Positions 10,920-24,057 of a DNA stretch of 64,000 bases are shown in pieces (position 1 is the stretch's first letter; every line of letters starts with the position of its first letter). The stretch is from contig JALECJ010000256.1 of NCBI GenBank assembly GCA_023515745.1, positions 930,001 through 994,000 of the forward strand, read 5' to 3'. The position numbers were made by a program, and so were the translations under genes. Below the pieces are notes generated by a model. The model was not told where the DNA came from, did no database searches, and worked only from the letters and a program-made list of their open reading frames with translations. The DNA is from Amoeboaphelidium protococcarum (taxonomy: Eukaryota; Aphelidiomycota; Aphelidea).

Positions 10920-13409
10920 TCATAATTCGTCATGATCAAATTCTTCAAACGATTCTACATCTTCAACGTCTTCTTCTTCTGAAGGGGAAGCGGCACCATC
11001 CTTCTAGTCAGAGGACTCAGCATCATCTTCACTATCTTCTGTAGACGCATCTGGCTCTGGTGCAGGGATAATATCATCAACCTCAGCCTCAGCATCTACA
11101 TCAACTCCAAGGTTGACGCGCAACACTCTTTCAATACGGGAGGCAAAATCAGCCGTATCCTTGACCATGTAGCCGGATCTGATGGCAGTGGTCTCATACA
11201 GAACATTTACCAGCTCTTCCGTGGTGGAATCCTGTTCATCAGCGCTAATCTTCTTCAACAATTTGCTAATCAGAGGATGCTTAGGATTGATTTCCAAATT
11301 CTTCTTCTGCATCAACTAGTACTACATCATCATATCCTCATTTCCGGATGCCATAGCCTACGATTTGTACAATCTTTCCATATTTCCAGACCATCCGTAC
11401 TGGGAAGCTACAATGGCACATGGGGACTTGGTAAGACGGTTGGAGACGGACACTTTATCAATCTGGCTGCCCAGCACAGTCTTAAAGTACTCAGTCAATG
11501 GCTTATACTCAGTGTTCAAAGCATCCAATTTATCCTAAGACTCATCGCTCTCATCACCAAACTTGAGACCATCCTTGGCCACATTCTGGAATCTCTTCTT
11601 CTCAAAGTCGGGAATACTCTACACCAAGTACTCATCAATAGGCTCATCCAGATACAGGACCTCATAACCACGGGCAATGATGCGCTCAACAAATGGACTG
11701 CGCTTAATCTCTTCCAGAGATGGTCCTGTAAGGAAGAAGATCTACTCCTGGCCCTTCTTCATTCTCTTGACATAGCTCTCCAGAGACGTGCGCCTCTTAT
11801 CACTGCTGCTAGTCTTTGAAGAGTGGAATCTCAACAGACGAGTAAGCACCTTCTTGTTCTAAGAGTCTTCAATAGCACCAAGCTTCAAATTAGTTCCATA
11901 CTCCTTCAGGAACTGTTCATACTTTTCATCATCCAAACTCAGCTTACGGATCATATCCAGAGCTTTGCGCACAATCTTACGACGGATGGCTTTCAGAGTG
12001 CGATGCTTCTACAACGTTTCTCTTGAGACATTCAGAGGCAGATCATCACTATCCACCAGTCCTTTCAAAAAGCCGAGATATTTTGGTAGGAAATCGAGAA
12101 GCTCATCAGTAATGAAGACTCTCTTCACGAACAACTTGATGGCTTTGATATGCAAATCAGGAATCTAGAGCATATTCGATGGAGCTTTGGATGGAATGAA
12201 CAGCAGAGACTTGAAATCCACATCACCTTCAGCATTAAAATGAATATAACTCATAGGATCCTGAGTGTCCTTGCCAAACTGACGATAGAACTCCTGATAC
12301 TCCTTTTCAGTAACATTCTTTGGATCTCTGGTCCAAATAGGCTTGCTAGGATTCATGAGCTCCCAATCTAGATATTTTCGCTCCACCTCTTTGGTGGTCT
12401 TCAGCTCTTCCTCTTCTTCCTATTCCGATTCAGCAGCGTCCTCAACATCCTCAACTTCAGCTTCAGCTTCATCCTTTTTCTCATCCTCACCATCCACAGT
12501 CTCCTCACTATCGACATCCTTCTACTTCTTTTTCTGCTTCTTCAACTCATCAGCCACCTTCTTCTTCTCACGAGCCTTCTCCAACTCCTCTTCACTCAGT
12601 GGCACCTCAACAGTCTCAGTCTTGTTCTTCAGCAAGTAGATTGGAAAGTTGATGAACTCAGAGTACTTGCGAATGATCTTCTCCAACTTGGCCTCTTCTA
12701 GATACCCCGCAGCTTCAGACTTCAAATGCAGAACGATCTGAGTACCTCTACCCAGAGTATTACCACGAGGATCTTTACTAATCTTGAAATCGCTCTCAGC
12801 ATTACTCTCCCAGATGTACTGATCTGCATCCTTATTACTCTTACTGATGACAGTAACGCGATCAGCTACCAAGAATGCAGAATAGAATCCAACACCAAAC
12901 TGGCCAATAAGTTGGCTCTAATCTGCACCCTTCTTCTCCAACTGCTGCAAGAATTCATTCGTGCCAGACTTGGCGATGGTACCCAGATTCTTAACCAGCT
13001 CATCTTTAGTCATACCAATACCAGTGTCGCGGATGACGAGGATATTGCGGTCAGCATCAGCCTTCACAGTGATGTTCAACTCACCGGCCCCTTCCAGCAC
13101 CGATTTGTCAGTCAGCGACAGAAATCTAACCTTGTCCAGAGCATCGCTGGCATTACTGATCAATTCACGCAAGAAAATCTCCTTTACCTTGTACAGAGAG
13201 TGGATAATCAACTTCATCATTCTATTCACCTCAGCCTGGAACTCAAACTTTTATGATTCCTTCTCAATCTGCTCCTGGTAGTCCTTACTCAACTCATCCA
13301 AATCCTCAACCTGATTCGGTGGTACAAACGCATGTTATTCACTGCCACTGGCCTATACTAGCACAGTCAGCAAGGCAAGACTCGCAAGTAATAGAAACGT
13401 AAACCTCAT
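10920..13409 (-). CDS. Endoplasmin / GRP94 (ER-resident HSP90)
   Basis: This is the ER-lumen HSP90 chaperone that folds secretory and membrane clients. The single frame gives 829 residues from ATG 13409. A signal peptide ([20 protein letters not shown]) opens the protein, and it ends HDEL, an ER retrieval signal. The HSP90 N-domain shows [18 protein letters not shown] and [11 protein letters not shown] (near residue 170). An acidic, Glu/Lys-rich linker follows, then the middle domain ([32 protein letters not shown]) and a C-terminal domain without the cytosolic MEEVD. The acidic tail before HDEL is typical of GRP94. It is divergent from the F-box-like gene to its right. Confidence 0.96.
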
Positions 13410-13937
13410 ACTTTCGACACGTTAACTTATTCACTATGATGAGCTACAGTAGGCGAAAATTACTTTAAATGGCAAAGCAAAACTAGAACAGCCCCGTGGA
13501 CGGGAAAGACAACGAGCAACCGATCGAGCGAGCGAAAGGCGGGCGGAAGCGACTTGAAACGGACAATTGGCTCGTTCTGAGTGAGAAGATGTGAAGGACG
13601 ATCAGTTTCCACGACGTTCTATTGTGGAACCACCACTTGGTAACAATCATAGTAACTCTTACGCTTCATATATACGTGGCTTGAATATAAATACGGTCCC
13701 TAACATGGTGGTGTATTTGTAATTTAACCTTCTTTGGTGTCAACAGAACAAGCATTCATTCCTATTATAAAAGTCGTCGGTAAAATCTTTGTTGGCTCTG
13801 AGTCTTATTGAAACGCGAACTTTAAGAGCTTTGATCTGGAAGTAGATTAATTGTCGTGATATACTTACTTCATTGTATGTTTCATACCGGTATAACTGTT
13901 TAGTTCATTTGTATCTTCTGAACTGATAAATTCATCA
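13410..13937. promoter_or_regulatory. Shared upstream region of GRP94 and the F-box-like gene
   Basis: This 528 bp gap separates divergent genes. It holds an inverted repeat TTCCAC...GTGGAA near 13604-13627, a CCACG core inside it, and ATAT-rich sequence with ACGTGG near 13672. CCACG and ACGTGG resemble the cores of unfolded-protein-response elements known from other eukaryotes, which would suit an ER chaperone. That reading is only an inference from short motifs. Confidence 0.3.
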
Positions 13938-14852
13938 ATGGTATGTTTCGTCTTCTTCTTTGTTAGTCTTTGTTACAGCGTTGAACATTTCAATGTAACG
14001 GATAAAATTTGGTACCATCTAATTAGAGCAGTAATGCAAACTATTAACACCACAGTTACCTCTTCTAATGTTCTCTATGAAGATATTTGGGCCGGAGTTT
14101 TCATGTATTGTAATGATTTGATGACATTCTAGCAGTTGAGCCATGTGAGTCGCTCTTTGAGACTAATGGCAAAGCGGCTTTTGCACAGATACATTGATTA
14201 GACATATCTGAAAACTGTCGATTCCGTGATGGGTATTGAAGTCAGTTCTATATCGATTTTCGATGTGATGTACGTTGGTTCTCTATGGGATACGCATGCT
14301 GTCATGATACACTAGACTGATGGCGCATATTTTGACTTTTATCTGTTTCAGTACCTGGGTGGCCCGATTGAAGTTTCAACTCAAGCAATAACTATTCTGG
14401 ATGAGGATGATTATATTTTATCACGGTTGTAGACTAAGACTGCCGAGGAATAAAGTGTTGCATTAGAGATATCATCCAAGTAGAGAGTGATCAAGTGTGC
14501 CGAAGACTTGCTCATGTCTTTGGCCGATCTGAAATTGTATAAAGTGATTGACAAGCTGCATCTTAAGTTTACGCGCGGTTGGTGGTTTGAATTGCCCAAG
14601 GTGAAATATGAACGCGATAGATACATTTCTATGCGCGCCAAATAGTGTATGGAAGAAGATACTTGGCGCATATCCACTACGCATGACTGGTTTAGTTTCA
14701 TTCACACATTCAAACATTTGGATAGAGCCTCATACAAAACTCCGCTGAATGACACAACAATGCGCGCTATATCTATAGAGCCCAAATGGAATGGTTCCTA
14801 CGTCTCACGAATGGAGCGAGTAATCTTGAAGAAAATAGCCGCCGAAGAATGA
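13938..14852 (+). CDS. Putative F-box-like protein
   Basis: The frame of 304 residues ends at TGA 14850-14852. The segment around residues 45-80 (IWAGVFMYCNDLMTFQQLSHVSRSLR) has the spacing of an F-box, the SKP1-binding motif of SCF ubiquitin ligases. The remainder has no clear leucine-rich or WD repeats. The chosen ATG gives a hydrophobic start (VCFVFFFVSLCY) that is odd for an F-box protein; GTATGT...TTACAG overlaps exactly this part, so it may really be an intron and the true first exon may lie upstream. I could not find an upstream exon in phase. The function is unassigned. Confidence 0.5.
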
Positions 14853-15113
14853 CTACACCATGTGACTAGAATGTTTGAATTAAGAATAGAAGAACAGTGT
14901 TTATTGAATTGTCCACTCATACTCGCCCGCATATTTGAGTGACAAGTCACGCGGACAGTGGCGCGCACTGGGCTTTCTTACCTTCAAACGCGGCCATGTT
15001 GTTCTTTTCTCTATTCTTGCCTTTGTTCGTCGTTTCATCTGATTGTGCTGATTATCCTTTCACGTACTCTTCTGCACTGTACCAAAGTGTATACATATTC
15101 TGCTGTTTGAATA

Positions 15114-18100
15114 ATGCTTTCTTGGGTATCTTCTCTTTCGAATAGTGTCAAGTAGAGGTTGCTAAAGTTTGCTCTTAAACGACTCTTGAAAGGCATTGTT
15201 TTAGATCAAGATTTTCAGTGGAATGACTCTGTGGATAGTGCTGATTCTAATATTCTGTCTTTAAGTAATCTGTAGTTGGATCCAAAAATATTTTAATCTT
15301 TGAATGTATTCGTAACTATTGACGGTGCTAGTGTAAACTCTTTCAGTATAAAAATTGCTGAAGATTGGAGTAGTCTTGAAGTCTAGCTTGAAGATGTTGT
15401 GATATCGTCTCATTTGCCTACTATGTCGCCTGCTCCATCATCTCAGACTGGGTCAGACGTTAAAAATTAATCGCCACAGATAAATATGATGGCAAGTGTA
15501 AGAGAAAGCTTAATTGCTGCTGAGGAAGCCTTTGCATAAGATTATGTCCCTGAATTGTAATCAGGTGCAGAAGGTCAAGATTAGTAATAGGAATTTGCCA
15601 ATTCATTCTTTCAGTACGTGTCCAATCTGGTAAATGTATCCGTTAGGAATCTTTGTATTGAAATTGCTGGCTTGAATTCAGAAGTGCTCTAATTAAAAGT
15701 TCCTTAGTGTGAGTTTAAGGTTGTGTAAAATGATTCAAGTTCAAGCTATTCTGCTAAGTTGTAATAGATTTAAGTGTACTTTGGTCAAGGAGCTGATGAT
15801 CATCGTTAGATTGCCTCTATTCCGCATAGTACTTAGATCATAATGGAAGTGGTTGACAATGTCTATAAGCTGGTAATGGAAGTGGATAAAGTTTGTATTG
15901 CAGTGGCTTTGAAAAGATTATCAGTATTAACGTAATTGTTTGGTAGAATGTCTGCGGATATACAACAAGATGTTGAAATGTCTGCCATGACTTAGACAAT
16001 GTACACTGCTGCCAGTTAATCTGTATTTATGCAGAGCTAGGTTGGCGATAAGGATAACTTAACCGCTAATAATCAAAATCAAGTAGAAGTATCTGTTAAT
16101 GCTCAGTCTTTATCTATGGTCATGGCATTGGAAGAAGATTCTCTCAGTACTTTGTGGTGCGCAGATGGCTTTGTATAGGCATCTCTTTCTACTTTAGATT
16201 CTGCACTAAGCATTGAATTTAAGAACGTAAATTCACACTATTTTAAGGAATAATTTACTCTAGTAGTTGGGTAATGTTAGGTTGACTCATTCAGATAGTC
16301 ATCATAGTAGAGGAAATTGTTATTAAGTGGTGCTGTCTTACAAGTGGAAAATTAGTTTTTTAAAGTCACTTTCAGTCAAAGCCTGTTGCGATTAGACTTT
16401 TTGTAGTAGCTTAAGGTCAACTTTGATATCGATGATTTAAAGCTCTTTAAGTAATTCTATCAGGATATTGTAATGTCTTGGATTATATTTCAAGGAGGTT
16501 CGAGTGGGAAAGTTGATGTAGTAGTATCTTTGCCTTGTGTCACGTTCTGTTTTGCTGTAGATTTTGATTTGACTTGTATTGCTGAAATGTCATAGGTTAA
16601 ATGCGTAATTCAAGGTTACGAACCTGTTCGTACCAGCATTGATCTAATATGCGTTAAGATGGATGGTGTTGCGAGTAGTTCTGAAATATTCTTATGCCGT
16701 TCCATCTAATTGGAGCTCAATTTAGACAATTCTGGCGGTAATGGTATTATGTTATTCGATTAAGGTTTACAAGGCGATGATGCTATAAGCCATTTGATGG
16801 TTGTTAGAGATTTAGTTAATCAGAGATAAGTCAGGAGTAGTCTTAATGTCTATGCTGTCATTGGCTAACTATAAAGCCGACTTGATGCTGACAATATTTA
16901 GCAAATTATTCGAGCTTATCGATCGATATAGTGTTTAGCGAATAGATCCCCAGAGAAGTCATCTTTGAATGATTACTAGTTTGGACTTGACTTGAAGACG
17001 GTGGATCTACATTATCAGACATTTAAGCTGTAAGTTGATAATTTACGTGCTATTCTTAGCTAAAGACAATCATAATAGTCCGCTTATCTTGAATGGAACA
17101 GTGCTAGTATCCTACGTTAGTAACGTCGCATATTTAGTTGCTAATCGTCATGTCTGTTGTTGCGTTTAATTCCATCGAATATAGCTATAGCTGCATTTAT
17201 TTCCAGTTCTGACACTGATCTCGATGCTGTGCTAGATGCTGCTGAATCTTATAAGGGCTTACTATTTGATTCGTAGAATGCTGATGGATATATGTCATAT
17301 CGAATCTAGCTCCAGTTTGATATGGCTTAAATTGATGGTGGTCAGATGAATGATGTTTAGTCTCATGGCAAGTTAGATCAAGGTAGTGCTCTTTTTAATG
17401 TTAGTGGCAACAATATCTCTGCTAATCTTAAATGTTCCACCGCAGATCTCAACTTATAACTAAATTCTTCTCCGTCTCATGATGCCAAGATAGTCACAGT
17501 TAGGGAGATTGATTTCAATTTTGATGGAAGCAAGTCGGTGTGTAAAGTTGGACACGTTAGCGCTGGTCTTTGCAAAGATTCGTGGCAAGTATCACAGGAT
17601 CTTTTATAATATTACCAGAACAGGTTTATCAAAATTGCGAATAGTAATTTCTCAGACAATAGCACTTCCCCAGATAAAGATACTTAGAATGAGATCAATG
17701 TCTTGTAGGATTTAGAGCAAAGCGTGTTTAAGATTAAAAGGACACCACCACAGTCTGTACACCAAGTTGACCTGTAGTAAGCGATTGACTAGGACTTCTT
17801 TTAGATTGACGGTTTCCTGGATGTACAATAGATGCCAGTTAATGATTTACAGGATGATTTAGAATGGGTCGAAAGTATGAATTAGATTCAGAGTAAAAGT
17901 TTAAACAGTACGAGTAATAAGGATGGAGTTGTAAGGACTTTGACAGATGATCCACTCGTTGTGATTGATGATTATTTTTCTATAGAGAAGGCTCAGGCCA
18001 AGTCGTAATCTAAAGCTTTGGACTCGCCCTTAGCTTAGTTTGATATTAGCCGCATTGAGATTCGCTTTTATGATGGTGAAGACTTGTCGGATAACGTCTA

Positions 18101-19439
18101 ATCAATGGGTAACAGTTAATCAGATCTCAATGATGCACCGTTGGAGATTGAACTTGTTGATGAAGATGGTATGATCAGTTACAATGAGTTGATAGATGAC
18201 CATTCTTCATAAACATCTATCGATTAGATACAGAGTACAAGTGGGCGAGATGAATCTAACTATGTTCTATTCACATTGAATGATCTTCGACTATAAGCTG
18301 GTTAATCTGAGCAAAAGTAAAAGTCATAGCTTTCGATCACCATTGAGTAGTTGGAGATTGAGGATCATATAAAATCATCATCTTGGCGCAAGTTTCTTAC
18401 TCGCCATAAAGGTAGTAGTGATAGAACTCAGTCTTCATCCGCCGTATCGATAGACGTTACTGGCATTCTGTAAAGTGGAATGTAGACTGATTACAGACTC
18501 AATGTTTAGATTCAGCCTCTCCGAATGTACGTGGATCAAGATACTCTCAGATTTCTATTCCAGTTTTTTTATTACAAGCGTTCAGCTCCCGCTGGTATTA
18601 ATAAGTAATCTGGTGTGAATGCTGCATAATAATCTCCATTGTATTTCCAGCATGTACATGTACTGTCTCTACCTCTTTTGATTGATTATAAACCGAAAAA
18701 AGTGGATTATGCCCGTATTAAGTAGGGTCAATACGTTGAGTTACTTAATCTGTTCTCTTTAGAAGAAGTTGCCGTCAACCTGCCGTCTGTGAGTCTGAGA
18801 GCTGTCAATGGACCGTCTGAATGCGTCAGCAAGATTCTGCAAATGTGGATCCCGCACGTTATGCAGCACGACAGTAAAGGCATAGTTGCTGGTATTACGC
18901 CATTGCGGAATATTTCCAATGTTGGATCAAGCGTGATTGATATGGTTCTGTTGCCCATCGGGGAGTACTAAAGATCTGGCCGGGTATTGAGCTCACTCTA
19001 GAAAGGATCCACATAACTGTTCAAGACTGCCACAGTGGAGACGATCAAGTTAGGGTCCAAGGTGGTCAGTGGCGCATAAAACTTTCTAGAGAGTTTTGAC
19101 ACTATTCTATCTGATGCTCCAGATCCATCGTTGTAGAGGCGCGGAAGTGCTAGCAGCAGTAACGCCACGTCATCATTGAACAGAAATCGTCAGCAACAGC
19201 ACAAAGTAAGCAAGATGGCATAGTAGCCACATGATTATCGCCAAGGATTGGTTAATGCTAAAGAAACGATTATTGGAATTCCGATGCGAGCTAAAAGCGC
19301 GGACAAGACGGTGCAAGTGGCACTATTGAGGCCCGCGATTGGAGTGTCTGAGGCTATACGTTAAACTCTGCTCGGCCTGAAGAACTCACTAGATCCAGAA
19401 TAGGCCCAACACATCAAGGACAAGTACAAACAAGTTTGA
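15114..19439 (+). CDS. ATG2: Autophagy-related protein 2 (lipid transfer bridge)
   Basis: ATG2 is a rod-shaped bridge that moves phospholipids from the ER to the growing phagophore. The frame of 1441 residues starts MLSWVSSLSNSVKQ, matching the chorein-like N-terminus, with LSNLQLDP near residue 60. The middle is low in conservation and very Gln/Ser-rich, with many TAA/TAG Gln codons. The C-terminal region is diagnostic: IDYKPKKVDYARI, then ILQMWIPHV, GIVAGITPLRNISNVGSSVID and LPIGEYQRSGRVLSSLQKG, followed by an amphipathic helical tail. The start was chosen because it begins the conserved W-containing helix; an overlapping frame from 14939 is a shadow. It has no intron. Confidence 0.92.
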
Positions 19440-19885
19440 ATTAGTATGATTTATTATCACCGCATTGCTTTACGGATTTATTGAAATGTATTCTGCAGAT
19501 ATATATGTATTTAAATCATCTCTTAAAATGCTCGAACTGGGCATGTTTATACCGTTGTGGATCTCTCAAACCCTTCAATCGCATTGTTTGAATCATGCAA
19601 ACTGTCAAGCCACCACCGTAGAGGACGCGCGCGCGGTGAGAGATGTTCCCACGGATCGAGTCGTTTGTTGTCGCATCGTCAATCAATCACTCAACAACTA
19701 AGCAACTTGAGAGTTGAAAACAGTTTCGCCCTTCAAAAGTCGTCTTTTGTCAACAAAGTTTCATCTCTTTTTAATCTCACAACTAACAACTTGAATAATC
19801 AGTTCCCATCTGATCATCATCAATCAACATCATCAATATTCTCTATATTAAGAATCGATTAAGAATTTACAAGCCTTTGGTAAGA
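19440..19885. other. Upstream region of ornithine aminotransferase
   Basis: I see no gene here. The last 200 bp are rich in CAAC/ATCA and lack TGA in one frame, as often in a 5' untranslated leader. A GC-rich run (GACGCGCGCGCGG) lies near 19624. Confidence 0.4.
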
Positions 19886-21175
19886 ATGACTGCTACAAGT
19901 TCTAAGGATGTAATGAAGCTGGAGCATGATTTCAGTGCTCACAATTACCATCCTCTTCCAATGGTGTTCAGCAAGGCTGAGGGAATTTGGGTATGGGATC
20001 CTGAGGGGAGGAAGTATATGGACTTCTTATCTGCTTACTCTGCAGTTAATCAAGGACACAGTCACCCAAAGATTGTCGAGGCTCTGTGTACTCAAGCGAA
20101 GAAATTGCACCTTTCATCGAGAGCCTTCTACAATGATGTGTTTGGACAGTATGCCAAGTTCATTACTGACTTCTTCAAGTATGACATGGTGCTGCCTATG
20201 AACACTGGAGCTGAAGCTGTGGAGACTGCCGTGAAATTGGCCAGGAAGTGGGGATATTTGAAGAAGGGAATCCCAGAGGGTAAGGCTATTGTGTTCAGCT
20301 GTGAGGGTAATTTCCATGGTAGAACTCTGGGTGTGATCTCAATGTCCACCGATCCGGATTGCAGACGCGATTTTGGTCCATTTGTGCCATCAGTTGGCAG
20401 TGTGTGTCCATCTACACAGAAGTAGATTCGTTATAATAGTGCTGAGGATCTGGAGGCTGCATTAGAGGTTCATGGAAAGCATGTTGCCGCCTTCTTGGTG
20501 GAGCCAATTTAGGGTGAAGCTGGTATTTTCGTGCCTGATGAAGGATACCTGCGTAAGTGTTATGATCTGTGCAAGAAGCATAACGTGCTCTTTATCGCTG
20601 ATGAAGTGCAGACTGGCCTGGCGAGAACTGGTAAGATGTTAGCTATAGAGCATGAGAATGTCCGCCCAGACATTGTGATTCTTGGCAAGGCTCTGAGTGG
20701 TGGTATCTATCCAGTGAGTGCCGTGCTTGCTGATAAGGATATCATGTTGTGCATTAAGCCTGGTGAACACGGATCTACTTATGGTGGTAATCCTCTGGGA
20801 TCTGCTGTGGCTATTGCGGCTCTACAAGTGCTCAAGGAGGAGAATCTGGCGGAGAAGGCTCAGAAGTTGGGCGAGTAGTTCAGATAGGGAATCCGCAGTA
20901 TTAAGAGTCCATTGATCTAGTTGGTTCGCGGTAGAGGATTGCTGAATGCCGTGGTTATCGACGAGAGCAAGTCGGATAAGACTGCTTGGCACATTTGCTT
21001 GCTATTGAAGAAGAATGGTCTCTTGGCAAAGCCAACGCACCAGAACATTATTCGTCTTGCACCGCCGCTGTGTATTACTGAGCAAGAGCTAAAGAATGCT
21101 GTGGATATATTTGCAAAAACTTTGGAAGAAGCCTTGACTATTAAAGTGTCAGACATTCCAGATGTTAATTTGTGA
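19886..21175 (+). CDS. OAT: Ornithine aminotransferase
   Basis: This enzyme transfers the delta-amino group of ornithine to 2-oxoglutarate, linking arginine, proline and glutamate pools. The frame of 429 residues starts MTATSSKDV. Class-III aminotransferase features run in order: [55 protein letters not shown], the PLP lysine K268 in LGKALSGG, and [12 protein letters not shown]. No obvious mitochondrial presequence is seen, so it is probably cytosolic, as in fungi. Few TAA/TAG codons occur, and only TAG appears in the frame. Confidence 0.96.
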
Positions 21176-21363
21176 TTATGACGACCCCGTTATAAATCAT
21201 AGTGAAATGACTTATTAAATGACAATTATTGGAACTAAACGCTTCTATTTATTAACATCAATTTCTTCTTTCGATGGTATCACTATCTGATGCATGTAAA
21301 ATTATAAACATATCGCTTCTTATTACACCTCTATTGCTTTTATAGGATAACTATGAAGATCCC

Positions 21364-24057
21364 TCACCCACTTCTACCAATCATATTCGTGGCCAATATC
21401 AAGTAGGCTACGGCATTCAATAAACAGAATACTCCAATGCCGTACTGTCTCATTAGACATCCATAATAGCCACATGTAAGAAGATAGAGGAACATGATCA
21501 TCTCATTTCTATGCAGTTTGAATTCAGGCCTTTGCATCAGATTAGTTCCATAAGCTGTGAACACTGAGATTAGTTTAGTGATTTTCTGATCAGCAGGCCG
21601 CGGAACCAGGTACTATTAGATATCATTCTTTCGCCATGTATTCGTGAAAGTGATGGTATTCTTCTAAGATCCTATAGATATATCGCCAGCGACGGTTTCC
21701 AGTGTCTATGATTCCAAATCAGGAGAATCTCTATCCAGTGAAGGCAAAGAGGCCATTGAAGTGGACGATGATACAGTGCGCCGCTCAGCAGCAAAACTGT
21801 CCAGCTAGTCTTCAATCTATATTATCATGGCGTCTTTATGACTTGGATTCTTGACAATCTAGTAAGCATCTTCAGGATCTAGTTGTTCCTACTCAGCGGA
21901 CACCAGTTTCTTACGAGCATACTTTGGCGTGACTATCCACTGCTTTGCTTTGCCAATGTTGAGAACACCACAGATCAACGCACCAGTCTTATAAAGGCAC
22001 ATTGCATTCTCAAATAAGACATAACTCAAGATTCTGCCGGCCTCGTTGGGCGTAAAGAAGACATTACTCATACTGATGGCAGCCGGAAGGTAGATGACGG
22101 CCCATTCGTACAAAGTGACCCTGGGGATCCAGATCATCATAGGAATCAGTATGAGGAAGTAGAGGAAATTGATGATGTGCACATAATTGCGAAGAAAAAA
22201 CCATAAACAGAATATCTTGTCCACCATGGACAGCTTCCTGGAGAGGTAGACAGTCTTGAAAGCTTTTTTGAGCACCTACATCGGGCCTGATGTCCATCTA
22301 TGCTATTAGCCACGATACGCCTGGAAAGTGGGAGGTATTTCATTGAGGCATTTGACATCCTTCAGGAATATAAAATCCCAACCGTCTGCATAAGCGCGTA
22401 GTGATAGATCCATATCCTCCACCAGAGTGTCAGTGTGCCATCCACCAGAGCCAACCAGAGCTTTGAGTCTCCATACACCTGCCGTGCCATTAAAATTAAA
22501 AAACTTCTTCGTTCTGAATCGCATCTCCTACTCACAAAAGAAGTGAAAGTTGAGGGAGATCTCTTGCATACGAGTTAATAATGACTCTTTCGGGTTGGTG
22601 TAGATCCAGCATGTTTGTACAAAGGCAGCATTATTATTCGCCATCATGTACGGTATGGTCTTGAGGAGAAATTTAGGCTGAGGCAAGAAGTCCGCGTCAA
22701 ATATGGCAATAAATCGAGTATCAGGAGGGAAGTAATTCATAGCTTCATTCATAGCACCAGCTTTGAATCCATTTCGATGTGGACGACGACGAACCTCGAT
22801 GTTTACACCATGTCTTACCCAGTACATGACTCGCTCGTCTATGATATCTCTCGTCTCCTAGCTGGTAGAATCATCCACAATCTGAATAAAGATTCTCTGC
22901 ATGGGCCACTCAATCTACGCAGCAGAATCTATAATAGTCACCGCACACGAGCTCTCATTAAACATCGGAAGCTAGACGGCAACCATGGGATACCGCTTAT
23001 CATTAGGATCCATAGTCTCAGGGAGGCGAGCTTTACCCATTTTCTATAATCTGTTTGGTCCAAAGTACCTACCAAGGATGTGAATGAGCCGGTCTAATGC
23101 AAAGAGTACATAAATGCCTGCAAATATGTTGTATATGTGTTGTACATAGGGAGCTGCGATGTAGACGTACATATTCTCGTAGTCTATCATATGATTCAAG
23201 GCACGATCAAGCATATCCAGACAACGTTCATCTTCCACAGTACAACCACTGAAATGCAGAATACCTATTCTAGGAAGATACACCAGCTTCTGACTCCAAT
23301 AATCTTGTAGGTGAAAGTGATGAACATGAGACTCTGAGTAAGGATCCGCAGCAAGAACGTCCACAAATATATTGTCCAACAGAACACCGCGTAGACCGTC
23401 AATAGATTTAGAGTATTGCTGCTGCTAGAGAAAGTCTTAAAGTTGCCTCTAGATTTGGAGTAGAAATCTCTTGGACCAGAATGAATTTCGCAACAGAATG
23501 ACACTGCTCTTGTAGGTGACTTGTGAGATGGTCTCCTGGCCATCAATGATAAGATTGACGCCAGGCTTATGCAGCTGAGCATGCTTGATATACTCTTCAA
23601 CTTGAATAGTCATGTCCACAATTATAGTGTCCATATCTAGCCAGACGATCCAGTCATACTGTGGGAGATATTCAAGCATGAGATCTATTTTAATCAAGTC
23701 CAATCTGAGATCCGATGGCTTGTGGCGAGCACTAGAGTTTATCTTTGTGTGCACATAGTCATAGCTCTGAAATTAAGCCCAGTCTTTCTTATTCTACTAA
23801 AAGAGGTCAAAATAATCTCTAGAAAGGTGCAAAAGCTGATTGCCATCATCTTCTATACCACCAATACCACTGGACTCCGGATGATTTGTTTCAGCAGTGA
23901 GGATTCCTATATTGTATGCTGAGGGAACAGAGCTATCCTCGACCTGTATCATTTACTATCGCCGCCTCAGAATAGAGCCATCAACATGATAAGTATTCAA
24001 TAATAGCTAAAATATAGTGGCCAGCACTATGGCGTAATATATTGAATGACAGAGCAT
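21364..24057 (-). CDS. Fused glycosyltransferase: GT34-like domain plus GT2 cellulose-synthase-like (CSLA/CSLC type)
   Basis: One uninterrupted frame of 897 residues holds two glycosyltransferases. The N-terminus is a type II anchor (residues 4-22). A GT34-like (GMA12/MNN10) domain follows, with WIVWLDMDT (acidic D141-M-D143) and a late GILHFSGC. A membrane segment near residues 300-325 leads to a GT2 processive synthase with DAD (454-456), [17 protein letters not shown] (547-552) and QQHRW (584-588), then several membrane helices. Q584 and Q585 are TAA and TAG. CSLA/CSLC enzymes make beta-1,4 mannan or glucan backbones, and GT34 enzymes add side sugars. The membrane layout would put GT34 in the Golgi lumen and GT2 in the cytosol. 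The GT2 call is firm; the GT34 call is moderate. Confidence 0.88.

Noticed and set aside
14939-15145. Hydrophobic ORF at the 5' end of ATG2
   Set aside because: It overlaps the ATG2 start in a different frame and ends shortly after; the ATG2 frame from 15114 matches the family N-terminus.
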